A program made the position numbers and the translations under genes. Positions 10,952 through 23,644 of a stretch of 57,184 nt of DNA are shown here, piece after piece. Below the pieces are notes generated by a model. That model did no database searches, was not told the DNA's origin, and saw only the letters and a program-made list of their open reading frames with translations. Each line of letters starts with the position of its first letter. Position 1 is the first letter of the stretch. The DNA lies in the NCBI RefSeq assembly GCF_000003605.2, contig NW_003114956.1:11264-68447 (forward strand), given 5' to 3'. This stretch comes from Saccoglossus kowalevskii. Its lineage: Eukaryota; Hemichordata; Enteropneusta; Harrimaniidae.

Positions 10952-11551
10952 NNNNNNNNNNNNNNNNNNNNNNNNNNNNNNNNNNNNNNNNNNNNNNNNN
11001 NNNNNNNNNNNNNNNNNNNNNNNNNNNNNNNNNNNNNNNNNNNNNNNNNNNNNNNNNNNNNNNNNNNNNNNNNNNNNNNNNNNNNNNNNNNNNNNNNNNN
11101 NNNNNNNNNNNNNNNNNNNNNNNNNNNNNNNNNNNNNNNNNNNNNNNNNNNNNNNNNNNNNNNNNNNNNNNNNNNNNNNNNNNNNNNNNNNNNNNNNNNN
11201 NNNNNNNNNNNNNNNNNNNNNNNNNNNNNNNNNNNNNNNNNNNNNNNNNNNNNNNNNNNNNNNNNNNNNNNNNNNNNNNNNNNNNNNNNNNNNNNNNNNN
11301 NNNNNNNNNNNNNNNNNNNNNNNNNNNNNNNNNNNNNNNNNNNNNNNNNNNNNNNNNNNNNNNNNNNNNNNNNNNNNNNNNNNNNNNNNNNNNNNNNNNN
11401 NNNNNNNNNNNNNNNNNNNNNNNNNNNNNNNNNNNNNNNNNNNNNNNNNNNNNNNNNNNNNNNNNNNNNNNNNNNNNNNNNNNNNNNNNNNNNNNNNNNN
11501 NNNNNNNNNNNNNNNNNNNNNNNNNNNNNNNNNNNNNNNNNNNNNNNNNNN
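10952..11551. other. Assembly gap (600 N)
   Basis: Exactly 600 N, a likely placeholder. Sequence on either side aligns to a nearly continuous part of block R, so little other than TA repeat may be missing. Confidence 0.97.
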
Positions 11552-11946
11552 TAGTTATAAATTTATTTTACAAGCAGTTTGACGTATTACAAACTGTCTA
11601 TGGACATATTAAACTATTTTTATAATATCTAGTGAAAGGAACGGCAGAAAATGTTGAGCTCCGTCAAACATAAGAAGGAAACGCTGCCAAACTTTCACTA
11701 TTTTTTCAGATCAATAGAAGTTAAGTTGATTACGGAATCATAAAACTTACGTTGCAATAAAAGTCAAATGATATACGATGTGACGCCGGCCGCCATAAAA
11801 TGGGAAGTCGTTACTTTCTCTCTCAAAATCGATGAATAACAAAAATAACATATTCTTGTAAGATAATATCAAATATATCAGCATTAGCCGTCAAAACAAT
11901 ACTAATGATCCACTTAACGTTATTAAATGTATATTGTATCACGTAC

Positions 11947-12036
11947 CTGGGTCTTGGTGTAATATGATGTCGAGATGTGGCAATGCGAAGATGCAGTCCT
12001 GAAGTGGTTTAGAGCTCAACTGAATCACTTTTAGAA
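11947..12036 (-). promoter_or_regulatory. Inferred distal promoter and untranslated first exon of globin A
   Basis: On the minus strand a block ending CAAGACCCAG|GTACGT has a strong splice donor at 11,946-11,945. Block R has the same block with donor GTATGT at 38,210-38,209, and sequence upstream of it stays similar for about 150 bp. A TAAAA box (12,028-12,036) lies a suitable distance before a possible start near 12,005. There is no ATG between the candidate start site and the donor, nor in the 15 nt before the globin ATG after the acceptor at 6,973-6,972. The simplest reading is a 5' UTR exon spliced over about 5 kb to coding exon 1. No transcript evidence is available. Confidence 0.5.
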
Positions 12037-12059
12037 TGGTCCTGGTATATCATGAGCTT

Positions 12060-13400
12060 GTGAACACAAAGAATCGAGTCACCTGACTGAGTTCACTGGT
12101 CGGACATAGAAAGTAACACGTAGACCAGATTAAAAAGTGTAGCATGTATATCAGCACGTAAGCACGTTACATCTGTTGTTAGGGTGAATTTATCTTTCCC
12201 TGGGTCAGTACACTGGGACAGTATAGAAAAATCGTATGCGCATGCGTGGAACATGCTGGGGTACGTTCTCACCTGTAAAGTAAATTATAGACCGATTAGA
12301 AATCTCTCGTTGTAACCTCACCCCTTTTTCTTTGTTTTTTTTAGAATCTACTCTCTACCCTAAACCGCCAGTCTGGATGTTACTTCCGACTGAGCAGACA
12401 AACTTAGCAAGTACCAGCTGTAACATCATGCGATATGCATTCAAATAAATAATGGCCAGTTTATGATAACAGGGCATTCCACCTAAAGCGCTCACTTCCA
12501 GTTGCGCCAGACATCACAAAGGTATTTGGGAGACGCTGGTTCATAGTGGATATATCATATCGAAGAACGCGCACTGCATATGTGTCTATAATGAAAGACT
12601 AAGGAACTGCGCATGCCTAGTTGAAGAATACCAAACTTTATTGGAAACGTTTAACCCGTCTTACTAGGTGAATCGCATAAGCTTGTCGAAGACACTGTGA
12701 TGATTAAATATAAATATAAATATAAAATATAAATTAAAATAAATTACAAACCAAAGGGTCAAATAAATTTGATTTATAATTGTTATTAATTATTCCAAGA
12801 CTTGCGAATTAATTGCCTGGCATTACTGTTAAAACATACGACATAGCTCCAATTGCACTCATGCTATAACAATGTATGTTGTGCGTTGTCGGGAATAGTG
12901 TGTCTGTTTTGAATCAAGTACGGCACGTGTTGGTGCTACTAACTGCTAGGAGTACAGTACTGACACAGTATGATGTAATTCCAAACAGGCTGACACTAGA
13001 ATATATTTAAAGCTAAATCAAACATTGTCAGATATTATTTTGAAATGAATTACAGTTACATGTAGTAAAATAGTGTACATTTCGTTTTGATCTGACACGC
13101 ATGTGCGCGTTCTCGATGCTTTGATTTATTATTTGGATTTTGGCAACACGCTTTGTGATATCTCATGGCGGCTCGTTTAGGGTGGAATTCGCTGTAATCA
13201 AAATAGGTATATGTTTTGTTATTAAACTACATTTGTTAAACACATATTGATATACAGCAACGATAAGGCTTAACAATGATGGCATTCTGTAAACCTGCTG
13301 TCGACTGGCACTATTGTAAAATATTTTCGAAATATTTAAGCTGATTAGTTAATGATCGTTACCTACGACTTATTAATAATAATATATTTGAGGGTGATAG
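12060..13400. other. Non-coding spacer of block L
   Basis: 12,060-12,470 matches 38,310-38,810 and, partly, 44,700-44,960. About 12,500-13,220 has no counterpart in R and includes an (ATAAAT)n-like run near 12,704-12,757. About 13,230-13,400 matches sequence flanking the LINE in R. No gene seen. Confidence 0.5.
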
Positions 13401-13403
13401 TCG

Positions 13404-13516
13404 TCACGCAGCCCGTGTTCGAATTTTGCGCAAATAAAAGATGTATTTCACACACGTTGTCATCGTTGCTATTCGACCCATATCGAAAACGAGGTGGCGC
13501 GATGTCCAACGTCCTT
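13404..13516 (-). repeat. Degraded copy of the TTAA-type MITE
   Basis: The reverse orientation of the 9,588 element is recognisable by GTGTTCGAATTT, a short AAATAAA-like centre and GACCCATATCG. Its R-block counterpart is 39,893-40,012, so this copy is older than the block duplication. Confidence 0.55.
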
Positions 13517-13854
13517 TTTTAGTTTAATCTTGATGGTATGGCAAGGACATTCTATTCCAGTGAGTTCAACACAGGAGAATTGCGAACACCACCACTGTTA
13601 TAAAATATTTTTGAAGTATGCGAACTGATTTATCACATAATTTAATGATTCGCTGTCAATTCGTTATATATATTTTCGTTTCTATACTCTATTAAAAGCA
13701 ATAGGTTTAATTTGTATGTAGTGTGCATGTTTTTTGTTTTCTTTTGCATTGAAACTCAAAAAATCGAAGATGATGACGTCTATCAAGCAGTAGACACTGC
13801 GCATGCGTATTTATGGGCGAATATATGTTACTAGTATTTCAATTCAAATCAGGA

Positions 13855-14105
13855 GGATGGTTTTATACCGGGGAAAAGGGAAACTCGGTCAATGGTCGGT
13901 GATTGACATTATTAGGGTACCGAGATTCTTATTATAGAAGGGATAGTGGTATACGATATGAGTTATGGGGTAAAACACTCATGACCAAGGTCAAATAGGT
14001 GACCTAGGCAGTGGACCATTTAAAGGCTCTGAGAAAGTGAAAGAATTCTACAAACGAAATGTGGTAGCGGGAAGGAACAAGATCATTCTTGAAACACACT
14101 TAGTA
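13855..14105. repeat. Module M1, dispersed four-copy repeat
   Basis: Shares long stretches with 19,770-20,045, 40,520-40,690 and 45,910-46,100: ATACGATATGAGTTATGGGG, AGGTCA...TGACCTAG and CCATTTAAAGGC. No coding frame is conserved among copies. AGGTCA and TGACCT half-sites face each other with a 6-bp spacer here and in R, but have decayed in the other two copies. Confidence 0.65.
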
Positions 14106-14681
14106 CTTTTCGACTAATGAGAATGCTGCATTGCGGGACTTCATGTGCACTAAATGTCCAGTTCTCAGATCTGACTTATTTTCTCAAGACATATTTCTCT
14201 GATCAAATAAATTGTGCTAGGACTTTTATACAGCCGTTGTTCTCATAAATTGTCCGAGACGTTCATACTGATTACGTGACATCGATGACGTAACACTCCC
14301 CAGACGCTAAGACGAAACAACAAAGCTTGTGTTCGAGATCGGACCTCACACAACGGTCGATCTGACAGACACACTCATTATTGACCTATCTGGGACTCGA
14401 TGTCGGTCATTGGCTTTTGGGCTATTTCATTGCTGATTTTCCGTGTTCGGGGACTTTAATTGCATATTCCATACAAAAATGAATCCCTTTTCCCATTTCG
14501 TGCAAAATAATTGATAGAACTCGCTGAAGGACTTCAAAAGTATGAGAATTTCCGCAAAATATATATCTGGTAAATAAAGTTCCCCCGTGATAAAATGCAG
14601 ACCGGATCGGATTTTATATCTCAGAAGACTCCAAATCATCGGCAGCCGGTTGTTTTTAGTCATTCGGGAATATTAATCTCA
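14106..14681. other. Non-coding spacer between M1 and LINE
   Basis: The last part (about 14,600-14,630) matches 40,855-40,885 and 46,258-46,290 (TCGG.TT.GA.TTTATATC). Otherwise no gene or repeat identified. Confidence 0.4.
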
Positions 14682-15390
14682 CTTTTTTTTTCATCACACG
14701 AGTGCTTAATAATTTATTTTGTATCAGTAAAATACAGTACATCAGTGAGGTAACTGAAAAACTACAATTGTAAAAGTTAAAGACAAAACACTCATTAAAA
14801 TTAATGATAAAAAAAAAATAAACAAATTACAAATATTAAAGGCAAGTACACAGAAGTATAGGTAAAAAATCAAATGGTAATAATAAAATCTCAAATAAAT
14901 ACATAGCAATAGAAATGAATACTTTGTCAATGAGAAAGAACAAAAAAATATTTAATTATTCAGGAGACATTGTTGTCTCATTTCAAATGCATTTTTCAGA
15001 AATTGCGAAAGAGGAATGGACATGTGTTTGTTTCTCATCACAAAAATGAATTTGTATTCATTATTTTTATGTTTAAATTCCTTTATTAATTTTTTCTGCC
15101 TCAATGAATACTTTACCTCTTTGGGTGCAGTACTGAGGACATGTTAACACAAAATGTTTCTCCTCCTCTATTTCATTTGTGTTGCAGACCTCGCATATTC
15201 TGTTATTTAATGGAGTCTTGCTATGACGACCTGTTTATATTCTAAGGGTGTGGTTACTTAATCTAAATTTTGTCACGGTTTCACACAGTTCTGGATTTTT
15301 TAGGTCAATGATATAATTTTCAATTTTACTTTTTTGAGTTACTGTTTTTTCTATTGTTATTAATGATGTTCCTTTCCATTGTAACATGTA
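14682..15390 (-). mobile_element. 5'-truncated LINE, 3' end with C2HC motif
   Basis: Minus-strand translation ends in a typical LINE ORF2 C-terminus: FRLSNHTLRI, then after an in-frame stop TGRHSKTPLNNRICEVC and a Cys-x2-Cys-x9-His-x4-Cys array, ending near 15,080. A 400-nt AT-rich 3' UTR with AATAAA and a tail of nine A (seen as T at 14,683-14,691) follows. The motif order (KFR-SNH-L-IE-GRH, zinc array) is that of CR1/L2-like LINEs. The matching place in block R lacks the element, so it inserted after the duplication. Non-functional: truncated and stopped. Confidence 0.7.
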
Positions 15391-15639
15391 CATATTTCTA
15401 ATTGACGGCAAGCATGAACGAGATTTATAGAAATGTTGCAAAAGTGACATATGAAATATAGGTTAGACGGACTAAAAAAGTCTAATAATCGGTGAACCAC
15501 TGCCGCCCAAAGGAAGTAGAGAATATTTGTTCATACACGAAATTTTCTATTTAATGTTTTGTCAAGAATTAGTATAAACTCAACGCATGAAAAAGGCGTT
15601 TATTTGTACAGCTATTCTTTCCTAATTCCAGCAGGCCGA

Positions 15640-15800
15640 CTATAGTCAATAAATCCAAGCCCTGGGCAAGTTGTGCACAGGTCAGATGACCTGAGCAACG
15701 GTACATTGTTTGACGCATTCGCCTCGCCGCTTTTCACGGTGGGGGTTTGGGTTCGATTCTCGTACTGTTTGCTCGAGGGTATATAAATCAGAGTACAGTC
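15640..15800 (+). repeat. tRNA-like (SINE-type) segment
   Basis: GGTTCGATTC at 15,750-15,759 matches a pol III B box. About 35 bp upstream, GACGCATTCGCCTCG resembles the anticodon-arm region of tRNA-derived SINEs. The R copy at 41,930-42,080 keeps a weaker TGTTCGACCC. A clear A box is not obvious, and the clover leaf does not fold convincingly, so this is a SINE relic rather than a tRNA gene. Confidence 0.45.
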
Positions 15801-15959
15801 TGCCTTGTCCTTCAAACATCTGGTATTAGTTTAGGGAGATTGGTTCACACGTTCACTTGCACTGAACAGATAATGCACTGAAATAGAAACAATAACTTTA
15901 AACGATAGGCCAGACAGCGGTTACTATCCGAAAATGTTGGTGACAATATATTAACTGAA

Positions 15960-17660
15960 AAAATGTTGTGTAAAGATCCGGAGAACATTCTTCCTCTGAA
16001 TGTTCAAACACTAACTATGACTTTTTCTCTATAACAGTCGTACATTCCCCACAGTTGGATGACTTAAAACTTCAATAAAGGATCCTTAATTTAGAAATCA
16101 GTGTATCATAACTGTAAAATTGAGTACGGTAAATTGACCAATGAGTACCAATTGACTACACACATTACGACATTTTCTTGGCGAGAATATAATGTGATTG
16201 TACACTATCTTTTTTTGTGTGTTAATAACAATTTTGTTTTGATTGTACACTATCGCTGAGGCGCTAAACCTACTTTTGAAATAAAATAAAAGTTATTAAA
16301 TAATCTTCAGAAAACAAGTTTAGTTGACAATATTACTCGCTGTCATCACCTTGTGTCTTACAATTAACTGTAAATCAGTGGTCTTTGACAACGCCCACAA
16401 TTTCAGCCAATCAGCGTATGGTCGACGTTTGTGATAGCTCTTGACGTGTTGAAAACAGTTCAGACGCCTACAGCCCACAATAAAACTATTATTTGCATAT
16501 CATTGCTTGGTTTGATCATGGAAGTGGTTTTAATAAATCGATAAAGTTTATAACTGATTAAAATTTGGATAATTCTCAAGTCGTGACAGTATCGGGGCTG
16601 ATAATGTGTCTGTGTATTTTTTTCCGGGAGTTGACAAGCTCCTGTGATATAATTAGTAATCATCAAAAGCGGCGAGGGGCACATTGTGTTTTGGGGTTGA
16701 CGTCCGATTATCGAGAATTCAGACTGTTCTACTCAAATTCACTGACCCGGACTTTCCGGCGGACATTATGCACTTTTTTTACCATTTTACTGCTTCAAGA
16801 GACACGAGTTTCTATGTGTTCTTTGGTCATGTAACCATAGTTACGGACATCTATTCTTCACTTCAATCAAATTTTTGCTCTAAACACCATTACTATGATG
16901 CGTTGAAGTGAACTGTGAAATCGCATTGATGGATACGTTTTGAAAGTTACACTCGCCTTTGTCCATAACTACAAAGAAAACAAATAAGACCGACATTCTT
17001 TATCGAAGGGATTGCAACACATATATTATAGTATACTATACTTTCTATGATTGAACTAATTCTCCATTATCTAATTGTATTCATTGGAATTTGTCACGTA
17101 ATGATGTCTGCTTCAGTGAAATGACGTAATTATGTAGATTAATGCGATGATTTATTTGTATACGATTCTTTAACGATTTGTCTATGAATGGTTGAGACGG
17201 AGGTCATTAACGTTTCCATCGGTTGTCGACTGCAATATGTGCTACATGTGGTTTATTCTGCCGGTGCCAAGTCCCCCAGATTCTCATGTCATAGTGATTT
17301 ACCAATATTTTGACCGTGTCCAGGTAACGGTTTCAACAACCCCACTTTGAGCACGAGCTATTTCTAATAAAAAAGCGATATTGTTTACGTTCGGTTCGAT
17401 ATTGCTAATTCATAACTTTCGTTGAGCCACATGATTGTCTGTTACCTTTAACCCAGCCAGTTTTTGTGACTAAATTAGGGAATGGACTTACTACTTTTGT
17501 AACTAGGAACTCTGAGAATTCAGAAAGTCGATTACCAAAATTGTATGACCCTCCCACACTACAGGAACTGACAATCTCTGTGCCCCCAATGATGTGCTGG
17601 GAAAACGATGATTCACCTCCCAATAATATTTGTATCGCCATCTATAATTGAATATTCGTG
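15960..17660. repeat. Module M2, non-coding repeat with copies at 20.2, 42.2 and 49.1 kb
   Basis: Landmarks shared by the copies: GATCCGGAGA, ACATTTTCTTGG, TTGACAAGCTCCTGTGATAT, GGGGTTAACGTCCGATTA, CACTGACCCGGACTTT and GAATGGTTCAGGCG. No reading frame is conserved between copies, so the short ORFs here (16,460-16,911 and 17,405-17,651) are unlikely to be genes. Confidence 0.6.
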
Positions 17661-19314
17661 TCTATCACGCTTTACAAACAAATGCGGGTCAATTTTAGGG
17701 AAATGTCGAATCTTTTAGTGTGAGAAAATCTACCAAAATATCGCTTGGCCGTCAACTTAATCCTTAAATCAAAATGAAATAATGATGTATGTTTAACTTC
17801 CACAACGCAACCAACAACAATGATCGTTGGTCAGAAATAAAGAAAGCAATGATGCAGCTCTCTCATAGATGGAGATATCTCAAATACAGAAACACTAAAA
17901 CATAATTAATAAAATGCTTTGAATTGTTATGCAAGTACAGCGATTGTATTGGAACTCACGATTAAGAAATTAGCTGGCAACTGGTTTCTAGAAAAGATAC
18001 ATGGAACGCCATGTTTTCTATATGCTCCAGTTTCACTAGAAAATCATTTTAATAATATCTTTTTTTTTATTTCCTACTTGTGGTCTGGTAAGCTGATTAT
18101 ATTGCATTCTGTATTTATCTTGGTCACAATTTACTGTGTGGGATGCCTTTGTTTGGTAATTTCAGTTTATTATCCCAAACCCAGTTGTGGGTAAACATTC
18201 TACCGTTAATGTACGTAACCAAGCCAATGACCAACTAAAATCAATGAATTTGATTTATACACTGTTTGAAGCATAACAAAGGATTTGAATAAACAAATTA
18301 GGGGCGCGATACGGCATTTAACTTATACACTTACTGTCGCTGAAATTTCTGGGTGACAGTCCAACTCTTTTCCTAGTCCTAGTAGATCATATACTTGTAT
18401 ATTTATGAAATATGATCGAAAAGGCGTACATTTGACCAAAAAAACGTTGTTTGTCTGTTTATTTATTGAATTTTACGAACTAATTTTTGACTGTCGCAAT
18501 TATTGAAAATGTCGTCTTGCATCATTTTCCTTCCCGCTAATGTAAATTCACACCATCTATTTACATCAGAATTGGCTTGGCTTAAAATGACGTATCACAC
18601 ACGATTCTTGTAAGGTCAAATTGAAAAAATAAAAAACATAGAAAAAACAAACATCGAGAAAAGTGTTACCATAGTGACATCACCTACACACATTTGGTTC
18701 ACATGACGTAGCTGTACTATCTCGGATCAACAACTTGCATGTTTAAGGTAGACATTATAAACATATATTGGATTTTATACTTTATGTAATAATTGTATTC
18801 AGTAGTAGCAATTTCGCGTTGGTTTAACCTTTAAGAACATCGTTGTAATCACGTGATCGTGCCCTGTTTATTAAGCCAGAGTTTTTATGGGAATGTATGT
18901 AAGATAATGTAAGAGAAGTGAGCAGCGAGGCGTTACCTCGGCTGGCTTTTTTGAGGAATAATACTGGACTGTTTATAATGAACTAATGTGTATTCTTTTG
19001 TAGCCTTCGGAACAAGCTTAGTGTCTCAATAGTGTAAGTGTTTTCTGCCAATCAATTGGAAGTTCCCTACACTCTACGTTCTTTTGGTAGCAAAATGCCA
19101 ATCCCTATAACATATACCTAGTATATTGTCACAATTACAAGCTTAGTAACTGATAAGGAATGCCCTAATCGTAAGTACACTATTTATCGTTGTTCCTTCC
19201 TCGCTACCCTAATGCAATCTGATCGACCATTCTTCAACGCGGAAAGCGAGTAAAACGGAAATGGCTACTAAACATTTTAATTCAAAAATATGTGATGACA
19301 CCCGACACATTGCT
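17661..19314. other. Spacer, nothing recognised
   Basis: AT-rich, with a poly-T stretch near 18,060. ORF 17,919-18,194 is rich in hydrophobic residues but resembles no family I know. I see no exon signature. Confidence 0.4.
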
Positions 19315-19579
19315 TTAAAGGGCTGCAGTTGCCGCCCCACGCTTGCGCGAGATATGGGTCTCATACAAACAAAGATAGCGACTTTGACTGTTGCGCAATA
19401 CAAACTGAAACGTTACCAAATATTAATTATGTAATTTCTTTGGTGATCGAAAAAGACACCGGCGGTAATTAGTGCAAGTCACGCCCAGGTCAAAGCTCAT
19501 ACGGATTGAATTGTGGTAAAATCAGTGTTTATCAACACAAATGTCGCACATGCGCGGCGCGATGACCACTGCCCTTTAA
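19315..19579. mobile_element. Longer variant (265 bp) of the TTAA-type MITE
   Basis: Left end TTAAAGGGCTGCAGTTGCC; right end, read inward, TTAAAGGGCAGTGGTCATCG. About 130 bp more internal sequence than the 133-bp form. It marks the start of the extra internal M1-M2 copy of block L. Confidence 0.6.
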
Positions 19580-19769
19580 TATCATTGGCAGCAACGGGAA
19601 TGTCAAGCCTGATTCCTGTGAGCAACCTAATCTGTTGGCACAGTTCTGCGTACCGAAGGCCATTGGCCAAGTCCCACACGAGGCAATTAAAATTTGCAGA
19701 TTTTTTTTTCAAAACCACAGAAGCCTCAAAAATCATCTATTCTGAGCAGTACAATGCACATGATTATTT

Positions 19770-20045
19770 ATACGCGGGTATTTTTTTTATATCAATTGGA
19801 ATCAGAGAATGGGGTTATACCTGGAAAGAAAAACTATGTCGATGTCCGGTGATTAACACAATTCGGATATTGAAATTTATGGGTCCTATTATAATAGAGA
19901 TAGTGATATGCAATATGATTTATGGGGTTAAGACACCCATAACCAGGGTAAATGATGTGATCTAGGCAGTGAACCATTTGAAAGCTGAGAGAAAGTGAAG
20001 GATTCTTGAAAACGAAATGTGGTAAGAAAGGAATCATTCATATAC
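19770..20045. repeat. Second L-block copy of module M1
   Basis: Aligned with 13,855-14,105 throughout, including GATATGCAATATGATTTATG and GATCTAGGCAGTGAACC. A 13-G run follows at 20,101-20,113. The 150-codon frame covering this region is a repeat shadow. Confidence 0.65.
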
Positions 20046-20149
20046 CAAAAGCCGGTTGGTCATTTAGCATTGTGTCTTACGTATATTTTCACTGACACAC
20101 GGGGGGGGGGGGGTGATGAATATTGTACTTACACAAAATTCTGTATTCA

Positions 20150-21150
20150 ATGCTTCCTCATGAGTTCAGTAAAGACCTAATAACCATTGCTGAGGCGCGA
20201 TAACTGCTTTTGAAATAAAATTTATCAAATAATCTGCAGAAAATATTTGATTACTCCCGGTCATCACCTTGTTTAGAAAACGCCCACTATTTCAGCCAAT
20301 CAGCGTAATGTTGACGCTTGCGATAGCCCTTGGAACACTGGGAAAACTGTTTAAATGGATTACAGCCTAAACAAACAAGTACTAATATTAGCAAATCATT
20401 TTATGATTTAATCGTGGATAATATAATATGTAAATAAACATATTGTGAGGTATATTCAAAGTAAAAACAGTTTATAACTGTCTAAAAATCGGATAGTATT
20501 GCAGTTGTTACATTATTGAGGCTAATAGTGAGAAGGGTCGTTCCAGAGGCCTTTCTTGGAGTTGACAAGCTCCTGTGATATAAGTAGTAATCGTGCAAAG
20601 CGGTGTTGGGCGCTCTGTGCTTCGGGGTTAACGTCCGATTACCAAACATTCACACGGTTCTACCAAATAGTACCCCGATTCACTGACCCGGACTTTGTGG
20701 TGGTCATTATGCGCTTTTCACCACAATTTCAATAGCTACAATTTATATCATTACTGCGATGAACCTCTGGTGGACTTTTGAAGTGTCATGTGAATTCAAA
20801 TTGAGAACACGTTCTGAAAGTTACACTCATCTTTGTCCATGAAAACAAAAAATAACAAACACAGACCTTATAGTATACTATACTTTCTATAATTGAACTA
20901 ATTCCCCAATCTCATTGCAGGGTATTTATTGGAATTTTAACGCCACAATGTCTGAATTTATGCTTCAGTGAGCCGAATATAAGTATTTATGTAATGATTT
21001 ATATTTTTTAACGACTTGACTATAAATGGTTCAGGCGCAGGCCATTATCTTTCCCACCGGTCTGTCTGTCACCTTTAGCCCAGTTACGCACAATTTCCAT
21101 CCAATTTTCGTGAAGTCATTAAACTTTTGCACTGTCACTGAATGTACCAC
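20150..21150. repeat. Second L-block copy of module M2
   Basis: Matches 16,200-17,470: TTGACAAGCTCCTGTGATAT at 20,561, GGGGTTAACGTCCGATTA at 20,625, CACTGACCCGGACTTT at 20,681 and AAATGGTTCAGGCGCAGG at about 21,014. Non-coding. Confidence 0.6.
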
Positions 21151-21870
21151 TAGACGAAAATGACCACTATAAAATTACCAAAGTGTACATGTATGCCATA
21201 TCACAAATATAAATGATTCTCAAACAGTTCGAAATCTCAACAAATCAGAATAATTAAATCCAACTATGATTTTACTCATTGAGTAGATGTAGTTCATGGC
21301 GATACTGCCTGGTCATGTTTACCATTCGTGATTACTCTCCTCCTCATTTTGTCTTTCAACCGTATACACTATGCGGTTAATTGTACGCATCATAATCAAG
21401 TGACTTTATTGCATAATCGGGGTAATATTTCAAAACGAGTTATTAGCCCCCCCAATCAACTTCGAAATTCAAAGCTACACAAACCTTTCATGGTAATGTG
21501 TTTTTTTCACTGAGAAGACAAAATGAAAATATTACAACACTTTATAATGGTCAACTATTTTGTATATTTGACAATGATGTTGGGAATACCCTAATATCGC
21601 ATTGGTTTATTTTATATTGTGGTAAATATTCAATGTGGTAAACATTCAATGTATGACAAATATCAACGACACCTTGGATTCACACTTCAATATTCAAAAA
21701 AAAATATAAGTTAGGAAAGGGTTAGGTCGTGATTATCTTACAACATTAGCACGCTAACGTATATTGGAATTCGATAAAAATCAATAAAACGTAAAACAAT
21801 ATAAAACCGGACAATTATATTAAAATACATGCTCAAAATATTTGGACCACAACCACAAAATTATATCAGA

Positions 21871-23604
21871 AATAAATAAGCCACCTGACAAAAAGCAATA
21901 TGACCTATAAACGAGTAATACATAGGCACATAGTTATTCATAAATATAGAAAACATAGATGTTTGAAGACATCAAGCTCATATCCTGGTATCAAAGCCCA
22001 GATAGATAAAGTCATACTTAGATATGGTAGAGTGGTCTGCTTACTTGGTTGTATAGATTTGATGCCGTGACCTCACGCTGTATTAGTTTTGAGCGAATGA
22101 TGTCTTACTGTGTCTGCGCTCATTGCAGGTAAAATATATGACAAAGAGTAGCGCATTTCTGTGGGATTGGCTTTCATGTCAGCCCTCATAAGAGTGGGGC
22201 TTAGAGATATGTGAAAGAATAAGGCATTATTACTAGCTTCAAACGTCTTATCAACATTATTCACAATTGTACAAACTAAATGACACAAGACACATACAAA
22301 TGATACAATCTGGACATACACAGTCTGCGGGTAAGTTTATTAAGGTAAGGAGATACAGGTTCGTGGGCACTTGGGAGTGATTTTTTTTTGCTTTTTATTA
22401 TCCAAACAGAGGCTATAGACTGTTAAAATTTTGTAGAATTGTGAATAGTGGAACATACTCAAAAAACGATTTTAAAATATAGATAACAGGTGCAAACATT
22501 CTCTCTTTTGAATGCTTAGCAAGATTTAGCAAGGCTGTACATAAAAATTAAAAAAATAAACATAGTGAAAAAAAGAAATGACGGGATTTCCATATTATGC
22601 ACTATATTTAACTTTTAACAATACGATAATACATTTCAATTTGGAACTGTTACAGCCATTTTAGTTATGAGCAGTAGTAAACTTCTTACTGAGTGAATTG
22701 TTATGCAAATTAGCAATTATCTCAGCTTCTTTTTAGTGCACATCCCAGAACTTTAAAAAAAGCTCCTAGACGCTTTGACATTTTGTTTTGAAATTTTTTA
22801 CAAATGATTGACAATGTGTTTATCTTCAAAACGCCGTCAGGGCATTGTTTTTGGTTGAACGGTGTTACAACAATCGTACAGACAACTAGCCTGGGTGTTA
22901 ATTTATGCATAAACTTGAAATTTGAGCTGCTGCCCTGCAAAATTGACAGCTGGTAGACAGTTTTCAAGACGGCACTTTCTTCATAGTAAACAGATGCACC
23001 CATAAACCAATTTTGACAAGAAACAGATGCATGGTTTAGAAGCTATTTTTTTAAAATCACTTTTGACCAAAAAAGCACATTTTTGTGCATATTTCAAACT
23101 ACAGTGTCCATGAAAAAAAAATACTAACAAAATTCATACAATAAGCTTTCAGAAAATATATAGTTTTATGGGCAAGGGAGGTCATCTTGGTTTCCTAATT
23201 AACTAATTAAAATACCTGTCAGGTAAACTGCATATCTACCTTAAGTTAATGAAAACGAGATTTGATGTTTTTGACATGTAGGCAGTCCTAGGAATGAGAC
23301 TGGGATTGAAATGATTGAAATACTTCAAGTAAAGTCTCGTAACAATGTACTCGGTGAAATTAAAAATGTACAGATTTGGAGCACAATTTATCACTATGTC
23401 ACGATATTCACAATAGATTCAGGACGAAGTTTTGTAAGATTTCATTTCATTCAAATATGCCAACTAGTGATAAAGTATGGTAATGATATTTTGAATCTTT
23501 GGTTGTTTTTTGTCCACTGATGTTATTGTTCATATTTATACTGTTTTCAATCTGAACAATTCGCAATGATAAAAAAGTAATGAATATAATTATTTTTAAT
23601 ATTT

Positions 23605-23644
<40 letters not shown>

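Larger units (their letters stand above)
3960..21870. repeat. Segmental duplication block L (globin A block)
   Basis: Colinear by eye with 31,540-44,160. Matched landmarks include 5,049/32,587, globin exons 3/2/1, 7,200/35,850, 10,370/37,240, 11,947/38,211, 13,590/39,775, 15,620/41,910, 17,190/42,970 and 21,400/43,660. Block L is longer because it contains about 2 kb of extra elements at 7.9-9.9 kb, a LINE at 14.7-15.4 kb, and an internal repeat of the M1-M2 modules at 19.3-21.2 kb. Similarity varies from about 97% near exon 3 to barely alignable in other spacers. Confidence 0.75.

Noticed and set aside
10836-11582. 248-codon plus-strand ORF
   Set aside because: It consists of a TA microsatellite and 600 N; open only because N has no stop codons.
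13985-14010. Inverted AGGTCA/TGACCT as a nuclear receptor site
   Set aside because: The arrangement decays in two of the four M1 copies and lies inside a dispersed repeat.
15640-15800. Possible functional tRNA gene
   Set aside because: B box is present, but no convincing A box or clover-leaf pairing; copies decay independently, as expected of a SINE.
19513-19965. 150-codon plus-strand ORF
   Set aside because: Starts in the end of a MITE and runs through module M1; the frame is not kept in the other three M1 copies.
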